Below are positions 1 through 8,799 of a DNA stretch of 50,773 nucleotides, one piece after another. The stretch's first letter is position 1. Every line of letters starts with the position of its first letter. Source of the DNA: an uncultured Bacteroidales bacterium (lineage in GTDB: Bacteria > Bacteroidota > Bacteroidia > Bacteroidales > P3). The notes beneath the pieces are model-generated. The model worked only from the letters and a program-made list of their open reading frames with translations. It ran no database searches and was not told the origin of the DNA. The DNA is taken from NCBI GenBank assembly GCA_900319865.1, contig ONQD01000013.1:1-50773 (forward strand), read 5' to 3'. The translations under genes and the position numbers were made by a program.

Positions 1-1
1 C

Positions 2-745
2 CAGGTGGCCGTGATACCGATGCTGGCGTTGCGTTATTTCATCACCCTGTTTATTGTTGGCTGGGTGGTGTCGAAATATGTACACTTGGCGGTGGGTCTG
101 CTGTTTGTGATAGCCTTGGTGGTGGAGCTGGTGGTGTTGCTTTCGAAGCGGGCCACCGAGTTCTACAACCGTATAGAGGAGCACTTTGTGTCGAATTTCA
201 ACCAGCGGCAGGCGCAGCATTCATTCAAGATACCCGAGTCGCTGGAGAAGAACTTCCTGATGGAGCGAATGACAGTGACTGCCTATTCGCCGCTGGCCGG
301 AGTGTCATTGATGGATTCGAACTTGCGGCAGGACTACGGGGTGAACGTGGTGAGCATAGAGCGTGCCGGACAAGTGTACGACCTGCCCGACAAAGAGATG
401 CTCATCATGCCTACCGACCGCATCACCATACTGGGCAACGAGGACCAGCTGGCACGGGTGCGCAGCGTGGTGGAGGTGGAACCGGACATGCTGATACACG
501 ACCATTCGGACAACGAAATAAACACCTACAGGCTTGAAGTGGGAGTGCACAACCCCCTGATTGGAAAAGACATCAAGTCGTCGCGCTTTATGAGCGACTA
601 CCATTCGCTGGTAATAGCCATAGAGCGTGGCAAGGACTACATGATTAACCCCAGCGCCGACACTGTGTTCCAGCATGGCGACATCGTGTGGTTCGTGTCG
701 CCGCTCGACCTGCAAGTGAAGGAGTTCCAAGAAGCCCACATATAA
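2..745 (+). CDS. Cation:proton antiporter (CPA2 type), C-terminal part, 5' truncated by the window edge
   Basis: The reading frame is open to the left edge, so only the C-terminal part is present; the GTG at position 5 is not a convincing start. About 45 residues of hydrophobic sequence (two membrane segments) are followed by a cytoplasmic portion with two RCK_C/TrkA_C-like units, one around residues 95-150 and one around 175-240. This order, membrane exchanger then paired TrkA_C domains, is that of KefB/CPA2-type K+/H+ or Na+/H+ antiporters, where TrkA_C binds a ligand that gates the transporter. The transported ion cannot be told from this piece. Plus-strand composition is G-rich compared with later genes in the window. 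Next gene starts 57 bp downstream on the same strand. Confidence 0.8.
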   Translation, partial: QVAVIPMLALRYFITLFIVGWVVSKYVHLAVGLLFVIALVVELVVLLSKRATEFYNRIEEHFVSNFNQRQAQHSFKIPESLEKNFLMERMTVTAYSPLAGVSLMDSNLRQDYGVNVVSIERAGQVYDLPDKEMLIMPTDRITILGNEDQLARVRSVVEVEPDMLIHDHSDNEINTYRLEVGVHNPLIGKDIKSSRFMSDYHSLVIAIERGKDYMINPSADTVFQHGDIVWFVSPLDLQVKEFQEAHI

Positions 746-802
746 CATTAGTAAAGATAATAAAAAACAACATAAGCTCATAGACTGAAAGAAGAAAGAA
801 GT

Positions 803-2452
803 ATGAAACAGATAAAACAACGACTCATCGCACTGACATTGCTTCTGGCTGCCGGCCTCACAGCAGCGGCCCAGGAGGACAAAGGATTTGAGATTTCGAA
901 GAACCTGGAGATTTTTGCCAACATATACAAAAATCTGCATACCAACTATGTGGACGATGTAGACCCGGGCAAGACCATGAAAGTGGCCATCGACGCCATG
1001 CTGGCATCGATGGACCCCTACACCAACTACTATGCAGAGAGCGATATGGAGGATGTGCGACTGCAGGTGATGGGGCAATATGGCGGCATCGGGTCGCTGA
1101 TACACCAGGAGGGCGACAAGATATACATTGCCGAACCCTACGAGGGACTGCCTGCCGACAAAGCGGGCATCCGCATAGGCGACCGCATACTGGCCGTGAA
1201 CGGTGAGAGCACCGAGGGGAAAAACACCCAGGCGGTGAGTGCGGCCATGCGAGGACAAGCCGGCACACCGCTCACCCTAAAACTGGAACGCGACGGCAAG
1301 GAATTTGACGTAACGCTGACCCGCGGTGAGATAAAACTGCCCAACGTGTCGTATAGCGGAATGGTGGCAAACGGAACAATAGGATATATACGTCTTGACG
1401 AATTTACACAGGACGCCGCCAAACATGTGCGCGACGCTTTCCGCGCCCTGAAACGCGACAACCCCGGAATGAAGGGTGTGATACTCGACCTGCGAGGCAA
1501 CGGAGGCGGACTGATGGGCGAAGCCGTGGACATAGTGAACATTTGGGTGAAGCCCAATGAGTTGGTAGTGGAGACCAAAGGCAAAATAGCCTCCAAAAAC
1601 CTGAAATCGCGCACCCGCATGGCCGCCGAGGATTTGGAAATACCTGTGGCGGTGCTAATCAATGGATCGAGTGCTTCGGCCAGCGAGATTGTGAGCGGAA
1701 GTCTGCAAGACCTGGACCGTGCCGTCATTATCGGGGGACGTTCCTATGGCAAGGGACTGGTGCAAAACATACTGCCAATGCCCTACAACAGCCAGATGAA
1801 AGTCACAGTGTCGAAATACTTTATTCCCAGCGGACGTTGCATACAGGCTATAGACTACAAGCACCGCGACGAGAACGGACGTGCCGTGAAGGTGCCCGAC
1901 TCGCTCAAAACAGCGTTCAAGACCCGCAACGGACGCACAGTCTATGACGGCTTCGGGATAGAGCCCGACGTGGAGGTGGAACACGAGACCAGCTCGCTGC
2001 TCTCAATTGCACTTTACAACCGGTTCCACTTCTTCAACTACGCAAAAAAATACCATAAAGAACACCCCACAATAGCGCCTGCAGGGCAGTTTGAAATTAC
2101 CGACGAGATATACAACGACTTTGTCAACTACCTCTCGGACAAGACCTACGACTACACCACCTATACCGAGAACATAATCAACGACCTGCGCAAAGTGGCG
2201 GAAGAGGAGAACTATATGGATAATCTGAAACAGCAGATAGACCAATTGGAGAAGACCTACAAGGATGCGAAGAAAGAAGACCTGATGCGCAACCGCACGG
2301 AGATAAGCCAACTGCTGAAAGACGCCATACTGCTGCACTACTATTACCGCAAAGGATGCATAGAGGGCGCACTGGCCGACGACCCCGACGTGAAAAAAGC
2401 AGTGGAAATACTTACCAACCCTACAGAATACAACCGCATACTGAACAAATAA
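803..2452 (+). CDS. S41 family C-terminal processing peptidase (CtpA/Prc-like)
   Basis: Periplasmic serine protease of 549 residues. A signal peptide (residues 1-24, ending AAAQ) is followed by an N-terminal helical region, a PDZ domain (about residues 90-160, with GIGSLI and AGIRIGDRI blocks) and the S41 catalytic core. The Ser/Lys dyad is visible: Ser292 within SSASASE and Lys317 within YGKGLVQ, 25 residues apart as in Prc/CtpA. After the core there is a charged helical C-terminal extension of about 150 residues. Family members recognise C-terminal tails of envelope proteins and process them. It starts at an ATG 57 bp after the antiporter gene and may be co-transcribed with it. Confidence 0.93.
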   Translation: MKQIKQRLIALTLLLAAGLTAAAQEDKGFEISKNLEIFANIYKNLHTNYVDDVDPGKTMKVAIDAMLASMDPYTNYYAESDMEDVRLQVMGQYGGIGSLIHQEGDKIYIAEPYEGLPADKAGIRIGDRILAVNGESTEGKNTQAVSAAMRGQAGTPLTLKLERDGKEFDVTLTRGEIKLPNVSYSGMVANGTIGYIRLDEFTQDAAKHVRDAFRALKRDNPGMKGVILDLRGNGGGLMGEAVDIVNIWVKPNELVVETKGKIASKNLKSRTRMAAEDLEIPVAVLINGSSASASEIVSGSLQDLDRAVIIGGRSYGKGLVQNILPMPYNSQMKVTVSKYFIPSGRCIQAIDYKHRDENGRAVKVPDSLKTAFKTRNGRTVYDGFGIEPDVEVEHETSSLLSIALYNRFHFFNYAKKYHKEHPTIAPAGQFEITDEIYNDFVNYLSDKTYDYTTYTENIINDLRKVAEEENYMDNLKQQIDQLEKTYKDAKKEDLMRNRTEISQLLKDAILLHYYYRKGCIEGALADDPDVKKAVEILTNPTEYNRILNK

Positions 2453-2510
2453 CCATTGTTGTTGCCACGGCAGGACCTCTACAAGCACGGCAACACAATG
2501 ACCCATAGCA

Positions 2511-4109
2511 ATGACAACAAAAAAGCCTACAGCCATCCGCAAAACAATACATAGACAGCTGTATATCCTGCTGCTTTGCCTACTGGCAATTGGCATGACC
2601 ACCTCGGTATTTGCCACGAACCTGTTTTGGGTGCTGCTGGTGGCCAACTGGGTGGCGGAATGGAACTGGAAGGAGAAGTTTTCCGATTTCATGCACAACC
2701 ACCTGCTGCATGCCTTTTTGGTGTTGGCAGCGGTACATATAGTATGGCTAATCGGCACCGAAAATATGAGCTACGGGCTGTTTGACATGCAAAAAAAGCT
2801 GCCGTTGCTGGCCATACCGCTGGTGGTGCTGACCACGCCGGCTCCCACGCTGCGTGACCGACGCATGATAGGCATATCCTATGTCGGCACCGTGCTGGTG
2901 GTGTCGATAATAGGAATGGTGCGATACCTCACACTGCCCGACCTACCCTATCGCGATATAGTGCCCTACATCTCGCATATACGTTTCGGGTTGAACGTAT
3001 GTTTCACCATGGTGCTGTTGGTATACGCCTGCATCAAGTACCGCCGCCCATGGATTTATTGCCTGAACATATTGCTGATGCTGTGGCTATGCCTGTTCTT
3101 GATGATGTTGCATGCCTACACCGCCTTTATCATCCTGCCGGTGATAGCGGTGGCGATGCTGTTGTTTTACGGCAAAAAGCTGACCGCTGCCGCCCGATGG
3201 GTGCTGAGCCTTGCCGTTGCGGCAGTAGTGATTGGTACGGGCATACTGGGGTTGTGCTACCGTCACGACTACTTTCACCTGCAATCCCTCTCCGCTGAAC
3301 CGCTGAAGGAATGCACCGTAAACGGGAACCCCTACGTTCACTGCCACGACGGCTTGATAGAGAACGGCAACTATGTGCACTACTATGTGTGCGAAAAAGA
3401 GATGAGGCAGGAATGGCAAAAAAGGAGCGACATGTGCATAGACAGCCTTACACCGGTGGGCTACACCGTATATCCAGCCCTGCTGCGCTATCTGGGCGCC
3501 ATGGGGGTGACCAAGGACAGCCTGGGCATGACACAGCTCAAGGCCAAGGACATACAAGCCATAGAAAAAGGGATAGCCAATCCAGTTTACCTACAACACG
3601 GGCCGAGAAAGATGTTCTATGTGCTCTTCTACGAATATGAAAACTACCGCTGCTTCCGCAGTGTGAGCAATTTCTCGCTGCTGCAACGCATAGAACTGTG
3701 GCAAAACGCCTGGCATTTGTTTTTGGAACATCCCTTGTGGGGAGTGGGCACGGGCGACGTGGTGGACGTGTGCCACCAACGGTTGAAAGAAACAGACTCG
3801 CCCTTGAAAAACACAGACTTGCATACACACAACCAGTACCTCAACTTTTTACTGGCTTTCGGCATAGTGGGATTCGGAGTGATATGTTTCTTCTTTGTAC
3901 GGGCATTGAGCCGCAAAGGAAGACTGCCGGCCCTGTTCACTGCATTTCTATGCATTGTGCTGGTGTCATTTGTGAGCGAGGACACCCTCGAAACCCTGGC
4001 AGGCATAATGTTTTGCGTTATGGGATTCTGCCTGCTGCCGCGTAGAAACACAGCCAGTAAGGCACAAATGGTGGAAGAAAAAACGCCCACACCTACAACC
4101 CAACAATAA
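2511..4109 (+). CDS. O-antigen ligase/polymerase family membrane protein (Wzy/WaaL type)
   Basis: Integral inner membrane protein of 532 residues with about ten hydrophobic segments and one large periplasmic loop (about residues 260-395). After this loop comes the Wzy_C-like block: an amphipathic stretch, WGVGTGD, and a His-Asn-Gln-Tyr-Leu motif near residue 440, as in O-antigen ligases and polymerases. These enzymes join polymers or repeat units from undecaprenyl diphosphate on the periplasmic face. The ligase and polymerase functions cannot be told apart by sequence inspection. It lies between two proteases, away from the polysaccharide genes at 13-24 kb. A charged tail follows the last membrane helix. 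Confidence 0.75.
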   Translation: MTTKKPTAIRKTIHRQLYILLLCLLAIGMTTSVFATNLFWVLLVANWVAEWNWKEKFSDFMHNHLLHAFLVLAAVHIVWLIGTENMSYGLFDMQKKLPLLAIPLVVLTTPAPTLRDRRMIGISYVGTVLVVSIIGMVRYLTLPDLPYRDIVPYISHIRFGLNVCFTMVLLVYACIKYRRPWIYCLNILLMLWLCLFLMMLHAYTAFIILPVIAVAMLLFYGKKLTAAARWVLSLAVAAVVIGTGILGLCYRHDYFHLQSLSAEPLKECTVNGNPYVHCHDGLIENGNYVHYYVCEKEMRQEWQKRSDMCIDSLTPVGYTVYPALLRYLGAMGVTKDSLGMTQLKAKDIQAIEKGIANPVYLQHGPRKMFYVLFYEYENYRCFRSVSNFSLLQRIELWQNAWHLFLEHPLWGVGTGDVVDVCHQRLKETDSPLKNTDLHTHNQYLNFLLAFGIVGFGVICFFFVRALSRKGRLPALFTAFLCIVLVSFVSEDTLETLAGIMFCVMGFCLLPRRNTASKAQMVEEKTPTPTTQQ

Positions 4110-4141
4110 TAAAACTACTAAAACAAAACAACCCCATCGAC

Positions 4142-5368
4142 GTGTATCAATATCATACTCTCAATAACGGTATCCGCATCATCTTCCGACAGAACAATTC
4201 GATAGTGACCCATGCGGGTGTATACATAAACGTAGGTTCGCGGAATGAACAAGGGTCCGAAGAGGGCATAGCCCATTTTATAGAACATTCCATATTCAAA
4301 GGGACCGAACACCGGAAATCGTACCACATACGCAACCGCATAGACGGAGTGGGGGGCGAGCTGGACGCCTTCACCTCGAAAGAGGAAACCTGTGTCTATG
4401 CATCGGCATTGAGCGCGCATTTGGAGCGGTGTCTGGAGTTGTTTGCCGATATCATATTCCACTCAACCTTCCCGGAACACGAGATAGAGAAAGAAAAAGA
4501 TGTGGTGATAGAGGAAATCAACCTGTATAAGGACAGTCCGTCAGAACTGATATACGACGAATTTGAAGAACGGTTCTTCGGCTCACACCCATTGGCGCAC
4601 AATATTCTGGGCAGCAAGAAGAATGTGAAACATTTCACACCCGCAATACTCAAAGACTTTATGCGGCGACACTATACGCCCGAAAAGATGGTGATATCGG
4701 TGGTGGGGAATGTGGAATTCAAAAAGCTGATACACTTGTGTCAAAAGTATTTCGAACATGAGGGTATCGACCGCACTTCTGACGCTCAACCCAAGAAGAC
4801 AATCGATACAGCCCCGATGCAATTCAACCACACCGTGAACAGGCACACGCACCAAGTGCACTTGTTGGCAGGATGCAAGGCGCCATCACTATTTGACAAC
4901 AACAAGACCGCTTTCACGCTGCTGAACAACATAATAGGCGGGCCTGCGATGAACTCGCGGCTGAATGTGGCGATTCGCGAGAAAGAAGGCTTCTGCTACA
5001 CTATAGAATCGCAGTATGTTCCCTTTACCGATGCAGGGGTATTCTATATCTATGCAGGAGTGGACAGCGGTGCGGCTGAACGCAGTACCCAGCTGATACT
5101 GGACGAACTGAGACACATGCGCAACACGCCATTGACCGCCCAACACCTGAAAGCAGCACAGACACAACTGATAGGTCAGATGGCTATCAACAACGACTCG
5201 GGCCTGAACGAAATGCAAAGCATAGGCAAGGCATGCCTGAACTTTGAGCATGTGGACACCCTCGAGGAGATGAACCGAGACATACTTGCAGTGACATCGG
5301 AAGAGCTGCAAGAGGTGGCAAACCAATATTTGACAGAAGAGAATTTCAGCTATCTTTATTACGTTTGA
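4142..5368 (+). CDS. M16 family zinc metallopeptidase (pitrilysin/processing-peptidase-like)
   Basis: Protein of 408 residues, the usual size of single-unit bacterial M16B peptidases. The inverted zinc motif HFIEH is at residues 45-49, and the third ligand Glu125 lies 76 residues after His49, as is standard in the family. The second M16_C half (about residues 170-400) has the conserved R-less FCYTIES and GVFYIYAG-type strands. No signal peptide is seen, so it is probably cytoplasmic. The only sensible start is GTG at 4142, because the HTLNNGIRI strand that opens M16 domains begins at residue 5. Substrate unknown. The following intergenic stretch to the opposing fucosidase gene is 107 bp. Confidence 0.92.
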   Translation: MYQYHTLNNGIRIIFRQNNSIVTHAGVYINVGSRNEQGSEEGIAHFIEHSIFKGTEHRKSYHIRNRIDGVGGELDAFTSKEETCVYASALSAHLERCLELFADIIFHSTFPEHEIEKEKDVVIEEINLYKDSPSELIYDEFEERFFGSHPLAHNILGSKKNVKHFTPAILKDFMRRHYTPEKMVISVVGNVEFKKLIHLCQKYFEHEGIDRTSDAQPKKTIDTAPMQFNHTVNRHTHQVHLLAGCKAPSLFDNNKTAFTLLNNIIGGPAMNSRLNVAIREKEGFCYTIESQYVPFTDAGVFYIYAGVDSGAAERSTQLILDELRHMRNTPLTAQHLKAAQTQLIGQMAINNDSGLNEMQSIGKACLNFEHVDTLEEMNRDILAVTSEELQEVANQYLTEENFSYLYYV

Positions 5369-5475
5369 CGCGATAAGGAAAGTGTAGTCACACAAAAGTA
5401 TGACCCACTGAGTTTTTAAGAGGCGACAAACGTTGTCCCCAAATCGGCATTAGCAACCTTAACGAACGATTGGAG

Positions 5476-6858
5476 CTAAAATTCGACAGTGACCGCATAG
5501 TACTGGGGAGCAGCAGCGGTGATGTCGATTAGGGTACCGTTGTCGGTGGGAGTGCAGCGGACAGTGCGTTTGTTGCGAGGGGCGATGCAGCGCACCTTCT
5601 TCACCTTGAAAGGTATTTCGAAAGAAATGTGCGAAGTGGATTGGTCAATCAAGCAGATAGCATACCGATGCTTGCCATCTTTGCTTTGGGTGAAACGGAC
5701 ATTGCCTTGACTATATGGATAAAGTGGGCGTGTAGAGTATATGGCCGTGCCATTGCAATCCAACCAACCGCCAATCTGTTCCATACGTTCTAACGCCTCG
5801 GCAGGCAAGTTGCCTTCGGAGTCGGGGCCCACATTGAGGAGGAGGTTGCCCCCTTTGGACACCACATCAACGAGCATGTGGACCAACTGGGTGGTACTTT
5901 TATAATGGTCGCCAGGCACATAAGACCAACTATCGCCCATGGTCATGCAGGTTTCCCAGGGATAGGGAAGCAGCGTGTCGGGTATCTGTTTTTCGGGAGT
6001 GCGGTAATTCTCGTAGCGGCCACCCACACTGCGGTCCACAACAATGAGGTCAGGATTATCGCTACGGGCGATAGAGACAAGTGTGTTCATGTCGATGTCC
6101 TGAATGCGCTGATAACAGCCCAGCCAAGGAAGAGTTTCATCGTTGAGGCTCCATTCGGGACGAATCCAGCCACCGTCGAGCCATAGGATGTCGATATCGC
6201 CATAGTTGTGGGTGAGTTCACGGATTTGATTATGGGTGAACGTCTTGAAATTCTGCCAGCGTTGGGGATGGTCGTTGATATCGTAATTGACATTGCGGTC
6301 GGGGGTGGCCCACTCGGGAGCCCAATAGTCCTTGTGGTGCCAGTCGGGCTTGGAGAAATAGAGACCGGTCCACAATCCCTGAGCACGGAAGGCATTGACG
6401 ATGTCGAGAGTGATGTCGGGCTGGGGATTGCGGCTGTAGGGGCATTCCGGGCCGGCAACACTATAATTGGTTTCGGCACTGCGGAACATACAAAAGCCAT
6501 CGTGGTGCTTGGTGGTGAAAACCATATATTTCATGCCTGCTTTCTTGGCGGCGGCAGCCATCTGGTCGGGATGGAAACGGGTAGGGTTGAAAGTCTTGTT
6601 GAGTTCCTGGTATCGTTGCTTATACTCCACATAGGGCATGCCCTTACGGTCGATCCAGGGCTCGTTGCAGATGCTCCAAGACTCCACAACGCCCCATTGG
6701 GAATAGATGCCCCAATGCATCATGAATCCGAACTTGAGATCCTGCCATTGGTCGATGCGGTTGAGGATGACGGGGTCGGTTTCGGGAAGACGGTCGCTTT
6801 GGGCAAAAGCGGTGCAACACATGGCACCGAAAAGCAAAACAAGAAAAGATTTCTTCAT
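5476..6858 (-). CDS. Secreted alpha-L-fucosidase, glycoside hydrolase family 29
   Basis: Protein of 460 residues with a signal peptide (residues 1-20, ending AFAQ). The GH29 (beta/alpha)8-barrel is clear: KFGFMMHWG near residue 42, the HH pair at 118-119 within TTKHHDGF, and WLDGGW with Asp228 as the expected retaining nucleophile. A short C-terminal beta-sandwich follows from about residue 370. It removes alpha-linked L-fucose from glycans, probably in the periplasm or on the surface. It has no SusC/SusD or other glycosidase genes beside it, so it is an orphan rather than part of a polysaccharide utilisation locus. A TATCTTTG box lies about 47 bp upstream of the ATG on the minus strand. Confidence 0.93.
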   Translation of the reverse strand: MKKSFLVLLFGAMCCTAFAQSDRLPETDPVILNRIDQWQDLKFGFMMHWGIYSQWGVVESWSICNEPWIDRKGMPYVEYKQRYQELNKTFNPTRFHPDQMAAAAKKAGMKYMVFTTKHHDGFCMFRSAETNYSVAGPECPYSRNPQPDITLDIVNAFRAQGLWTGLYFSKPDWHHKDYWAPEWATPDRNVNYDINDHPQRWQNFKTFTHNQIRELTHNYGDIDILWLDGGWIRPEWSLNDETLPWLGCYQRIQDIDMNTLVSIARSDNPDLIVVDRSVGGRYENYRTPEKQIPDTLLPYPWETCMTMGDSWSYVPGDHYKSTTQLVHMLVDVVSKGGNLLLNVGPDSEGNLPAEALERMEQIGGWLDCNGTAIYSTRPLYPYSQGNVRFTQSKDGKHRYAICLIDQSTSHISFEIPFKVKKVRCIAPRNKRTVRCTPTDNGTLIDITAAAPQYYAVTVEF

Positions 6859-6904
6859 ATAACAGTGGATTTAATTAGCAAAGAATTATACTTCAAATAT
6901 GATG

Positions 6905-6912
6905 CAAAGATA
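6905..6912 (-). promoter_or_regulatory. TAnnTTTG promoter box of the fucosidase gene
   Basis: The minus strand reads TATCTTTG here, matching the Bacteroidota sigma-ABfr -7 consensus. The A/T-rich sequence beyond it supports a promoter. The inferred 5' leader is about 40 nt. Confidence 0.65.
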
Positions 6913-7095
6913 CACTTTTTTTTTGAAACAGAGAAAAAACACAGGACATGCAAGCTAAGTAGGGCGGAGGATTCTGTGCCATCAGAACAGTTTGGCGGAG
7001 CCTTGAACTAAAAACCGAGATGAAGACATGGACGAAGGATCGAACTGAAGTATGATAGAGGAAGAATGGATTTGTGACAATCGGTAATTTTTGTG

Positions 7096-7103
7096 TATCT
7101 TTG
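7096..7103 (+). promoter_or_regulatory. TAnnTTTG promoter box of the queC operon
   Basis: TATCTTTG matches the Bacteroidota -7 box exactly. Transcription starting 5-8 nt downstream would place the RNA 5' end just before the riboswitch at 7115, so the riboswitch would make up nearly the whole leader. Confidence 0.75.
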
Positions 7104-7114
7104 CAGCGCAATAC

Positions 7115-7148
7115 AGGGGTACTTGATAACCCCCTTAAACAAAACAAG
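7115..7148 (+). ncRNA. preQ1-I riboswitch in front of queC
   Basis: A compact H-type pseudoknot can be drawn. P1 pairs AGGGG (7115-7119) with CCCCT (7131-7135). The loop CTTG (7122-7125) pairs perfectly with CAAG (7145-7148) to give P2. C7130, directly before the P1 3' strand, is in the place of the cytosine that pairs with preQ1 in the Thermoanaerobacter tengcongensis class I aptamer. The stretches TAACCCC and the A-rich tail AACAAAACAAG match that aptamer closely. The P2 3' strand ends three bases before the queC ATG, so ligand-bound RNA would mask the ribosome site. I infer translational repression of queC-queD-queE by preQ1. Confidence 0.9.
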
Positions 7149-7151
7149 AAG

Positions 7152-7838
7152 ATGATTAGCAATAACTTATTTAACAATTCCAAGGCGAAAGACGCGGCAA
7201 TAATTTATTCCGGCGGGCTGGACTCAACCACTTTGCTCTATGAGAAGCGTGAACACATAGCGTTGGCCGTGACCTTCGACTATGGGAGCAACCATGCACA
7301 GCAGGAGATAGCCTGTGCCAAATGGCATTGCGAACACCTGGGCATAGAACATGCCATAGTGAATCTGTCCTTCTTCAAAGAGTATTTCTCCTCGTCGCTT
7401 ATAAGCGGTGCCGACACGATACCGAATGGCAGCTATGACGAGGAAAACATGAAGAGCACGGTAGTGCCTTTCCGCAACGGGATAATGCTCTCCATAGCCT
7501 GCGGGATGGCCGAAAGCCGGGGGCTGACACGTGTGCTGATAGCCAATCATGGCGGGGATCACGCCATATACCCCGACTGTAGGCCCGACTTTATTGCAGC
7601 CATGGATGCCGCCATGCAAGCCGGGACATATATCGGTGTCCGCATCGAGGCGCCCTATACCAATTTAACCAAAGCCGACTTGGTGAGAAAAGGCACCGAG
7701 ATGGGCATTGATTACGGGCACACCTATTCGTGCTACCGGGGTGGGGAGCGGCACTGTGGACGCTGCGGCACATGCACGGAACGCCGCGATGCCTTTAAAA
7801 AATGCGGCATAAAAGACCCAACAATATACGAACAGTAG
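7152..7838 (+). CDS. queC: 7-cyano-7-deazaguanine (preQ0) synthase
   Basis: Enzyme of 228 residues that converts 7-carboxy-7-deazaguanine to preQ0 with ATP and ammonia, in the queuosine pathway. The PP-loop SGGLDST lies at about residues 20-26. The zinc site near the C-terminus has four cysteines in CYRGGERHCGRCGTC. The start is ATG 7152: an upstream in-frame ATG at 7074 lies before the promoter box and is not usable. The 5' end overlaps the preQ1-I riboswitch region (aptamer ends at 7148). queD follows after 6 bp. Confidence 0.96.
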   Translation: MISNNLFNNSKAKDAAIIYSGGLDSTTLLYEKREHIALAVTFDYGSNHAQQEIACAKWHCEHLGIEHAIVNLSFFKEYFSSSLISGADTIPNGSYDEENMKSTVVPFRNGIMLSIACGMAESRGLTRVLIANHGGDHAIYPDCRPDFIAAMDAAMQAGTYIGVRIEAPYTNLTKADLVRKGTEMGIDYGHTYSCYRGGERHCGRCGTCTERRDAFKKCGIKDPTIYEQ

Positions 7839-7844
7839 AAAGCA

Positions 7845-8180
7845 ATGTATTACGTAACAAAGAAAATTGAAATATCGGGAGCCCATTACCTTGAATTGGA
7901 CTACCCAAGCAAGTGCACAAATCTGCATGGGCACAACTGGAATATCACCATATACTGCAAATCCAAGGAGCTGGACAAAAACGGCATGGTGGTGGACTTT
8001 TCGAAAATAAAAAGCAAAATAGTGGACAAACTGGACCACCAGATAGTGAACGATGTGATAGGTATGAACCCCACAGCGGAAAATATAGCCCGATGGTGTC
8101 AACAGCAGGTGCCCAACTGCTACAGGGTGGATGTGCAGGAGAGCTCCGGGAACCTGGCCACATACGAAATAGACGATTGA
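7845..8180 (+). CDS. queD: 6-carboxy-5,6,7,8-tetrahydropterin synthase
   Basis: Protein of 111 residues. It converts 7,8-dihydroneopterin triphosphate to 6-carboxytetrahydropterin, the first committed step toward 7-deazaguanines. The zinc ligands His14, His28 and His30 and the catalytic Cys24 (CTNLHGH) are all present, and a Glu in VQESSGN lies near the C-terminus. The length fits the short QueD class. The stop codon overlaps the start of queE by one base (TGATG), which points to translational coupling in the que operon. Confidence 0.96.
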   Translation: MYYVTKKIEISGAHYLELDYPSKCTNLHGHNWNITIYCKSKELDKNGMVVDFSKIKSKIVDKLDHQIVNDVIGMNPTAENIARWCQQQVPNCYRVDVQESSGNLATYEIDD

Positions 8181-8755
8181 TGAAAGTAAACGAGATATTC
8201 TATTCGCTGCAGGGCGAGGGATATTATACAGGCACGGCAGCAGTGTTTGTGCGCCTGAGTGGATGCAATCTGCAATGTCCATTCTGCGACACCAACCACG
8301 AGGACGGGAGCATGATGACCGAGGAGGAGATAGTGGATGCCGTGAGTGCCTATCCGGCGCGTATGGTGGTGGTGACTGGGGGAGAGCCTTCATTGCAATT
8401 GACAGAGAGTTTGGTCGACGCCCTTCATAAGAAAGGAAAATATGTTTCGGTAGAGACCAACGGTACCCACCAGTTGCCCGACAACGTGGACTGGATTACC
8501 CTTTCTCCGAAGGATTCCTATATGGGCGAGAAGGCAAAAGTGGTGCTTTCCCGGGTGGATGAAGTGAAATCCGTGTTTGACGGGAGCCATGAACCCACTT
8601 GGATTGAAGGGGCGAAACACTATTTTATCCAACCCTGTGACACTGGCGACCAAAAACGGAACAAAGCCATTGTGGAAGCGACGATAGAATATGTGAAACG
8701 TAATCCCGAATGGAGGCTATCGCTTCAAACGCATAAGATACTTGATATACGGTGA
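8180..8755 (+). CDS. queE: 7-carboxy-7-deazaguanine synthase (radical SAM)
   Basis: Protein of 191 residues that rearranges 6-carboxytetrahydropterin to 7-carboxy-7-deazaguanine. The radical SAM cluster CNLQCPFC is at residues 29-36, in the CxxxCxxC spacing of the short QueE type, and the SAM-binding TGGEP follows. The start is ATG 8180, which overlaps the queD stop. A longer in-frame extension upstream lies wholly inside queD and is not used. With QueC and QueD this completes the GTP-to-preQ0 route downstream of FolE; queF is not in the window. Confidence 0.95.
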   Translation: MKVNEIFYSLQGEGYYTGTAAVFVRLSGCNLQCPFCDTNHEDGSMMTEEEIVDAVSAYPARMVVVTGGEPSLQLTESLVDALHKKGKYVSVETNGTHQLPDNVDWITLSPKDSYMGEKAKVVLSRVDEVKSVFDGSHEPTWIEGAKHYFIQPCDTGDQKRNKAIVEATIEYVKRNPEWRLSLQTHKILDIR

Positions 8756-8799
8756 TTGGCCGGAAAAACCAATCGTTGAAATGAGAAAACAACAACATA

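Noticed and set aside
305-1258. Long minus-strand frames opposite the antiporter and S41 genes, and similar long antisense frames in other genes (for example 44712-46514 opposite uvrA)
   Set aside because: They are antisense shadows of well-supported genes with matching codon bias and have no family features.
5424-5436. Small GACAA/TTGTC hairpin between the M16 and fucosidase genes as a terminator
   Set aside because: The 5-bp stem with a 3-nt loop has no T run on either strand.
5476-6858. Polysaccharide utilisation locus around the fucosidase
   Set aside because: No SusC/SusD pair, regulator or second glycosidase is nearby; neighbours are housekeeping genes.
7074-7151. Upstream ATG start for queC
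   Set aside because: It precedes the promoter box and would run translation through the riboswitch; the family N-terminus begins at 7152.
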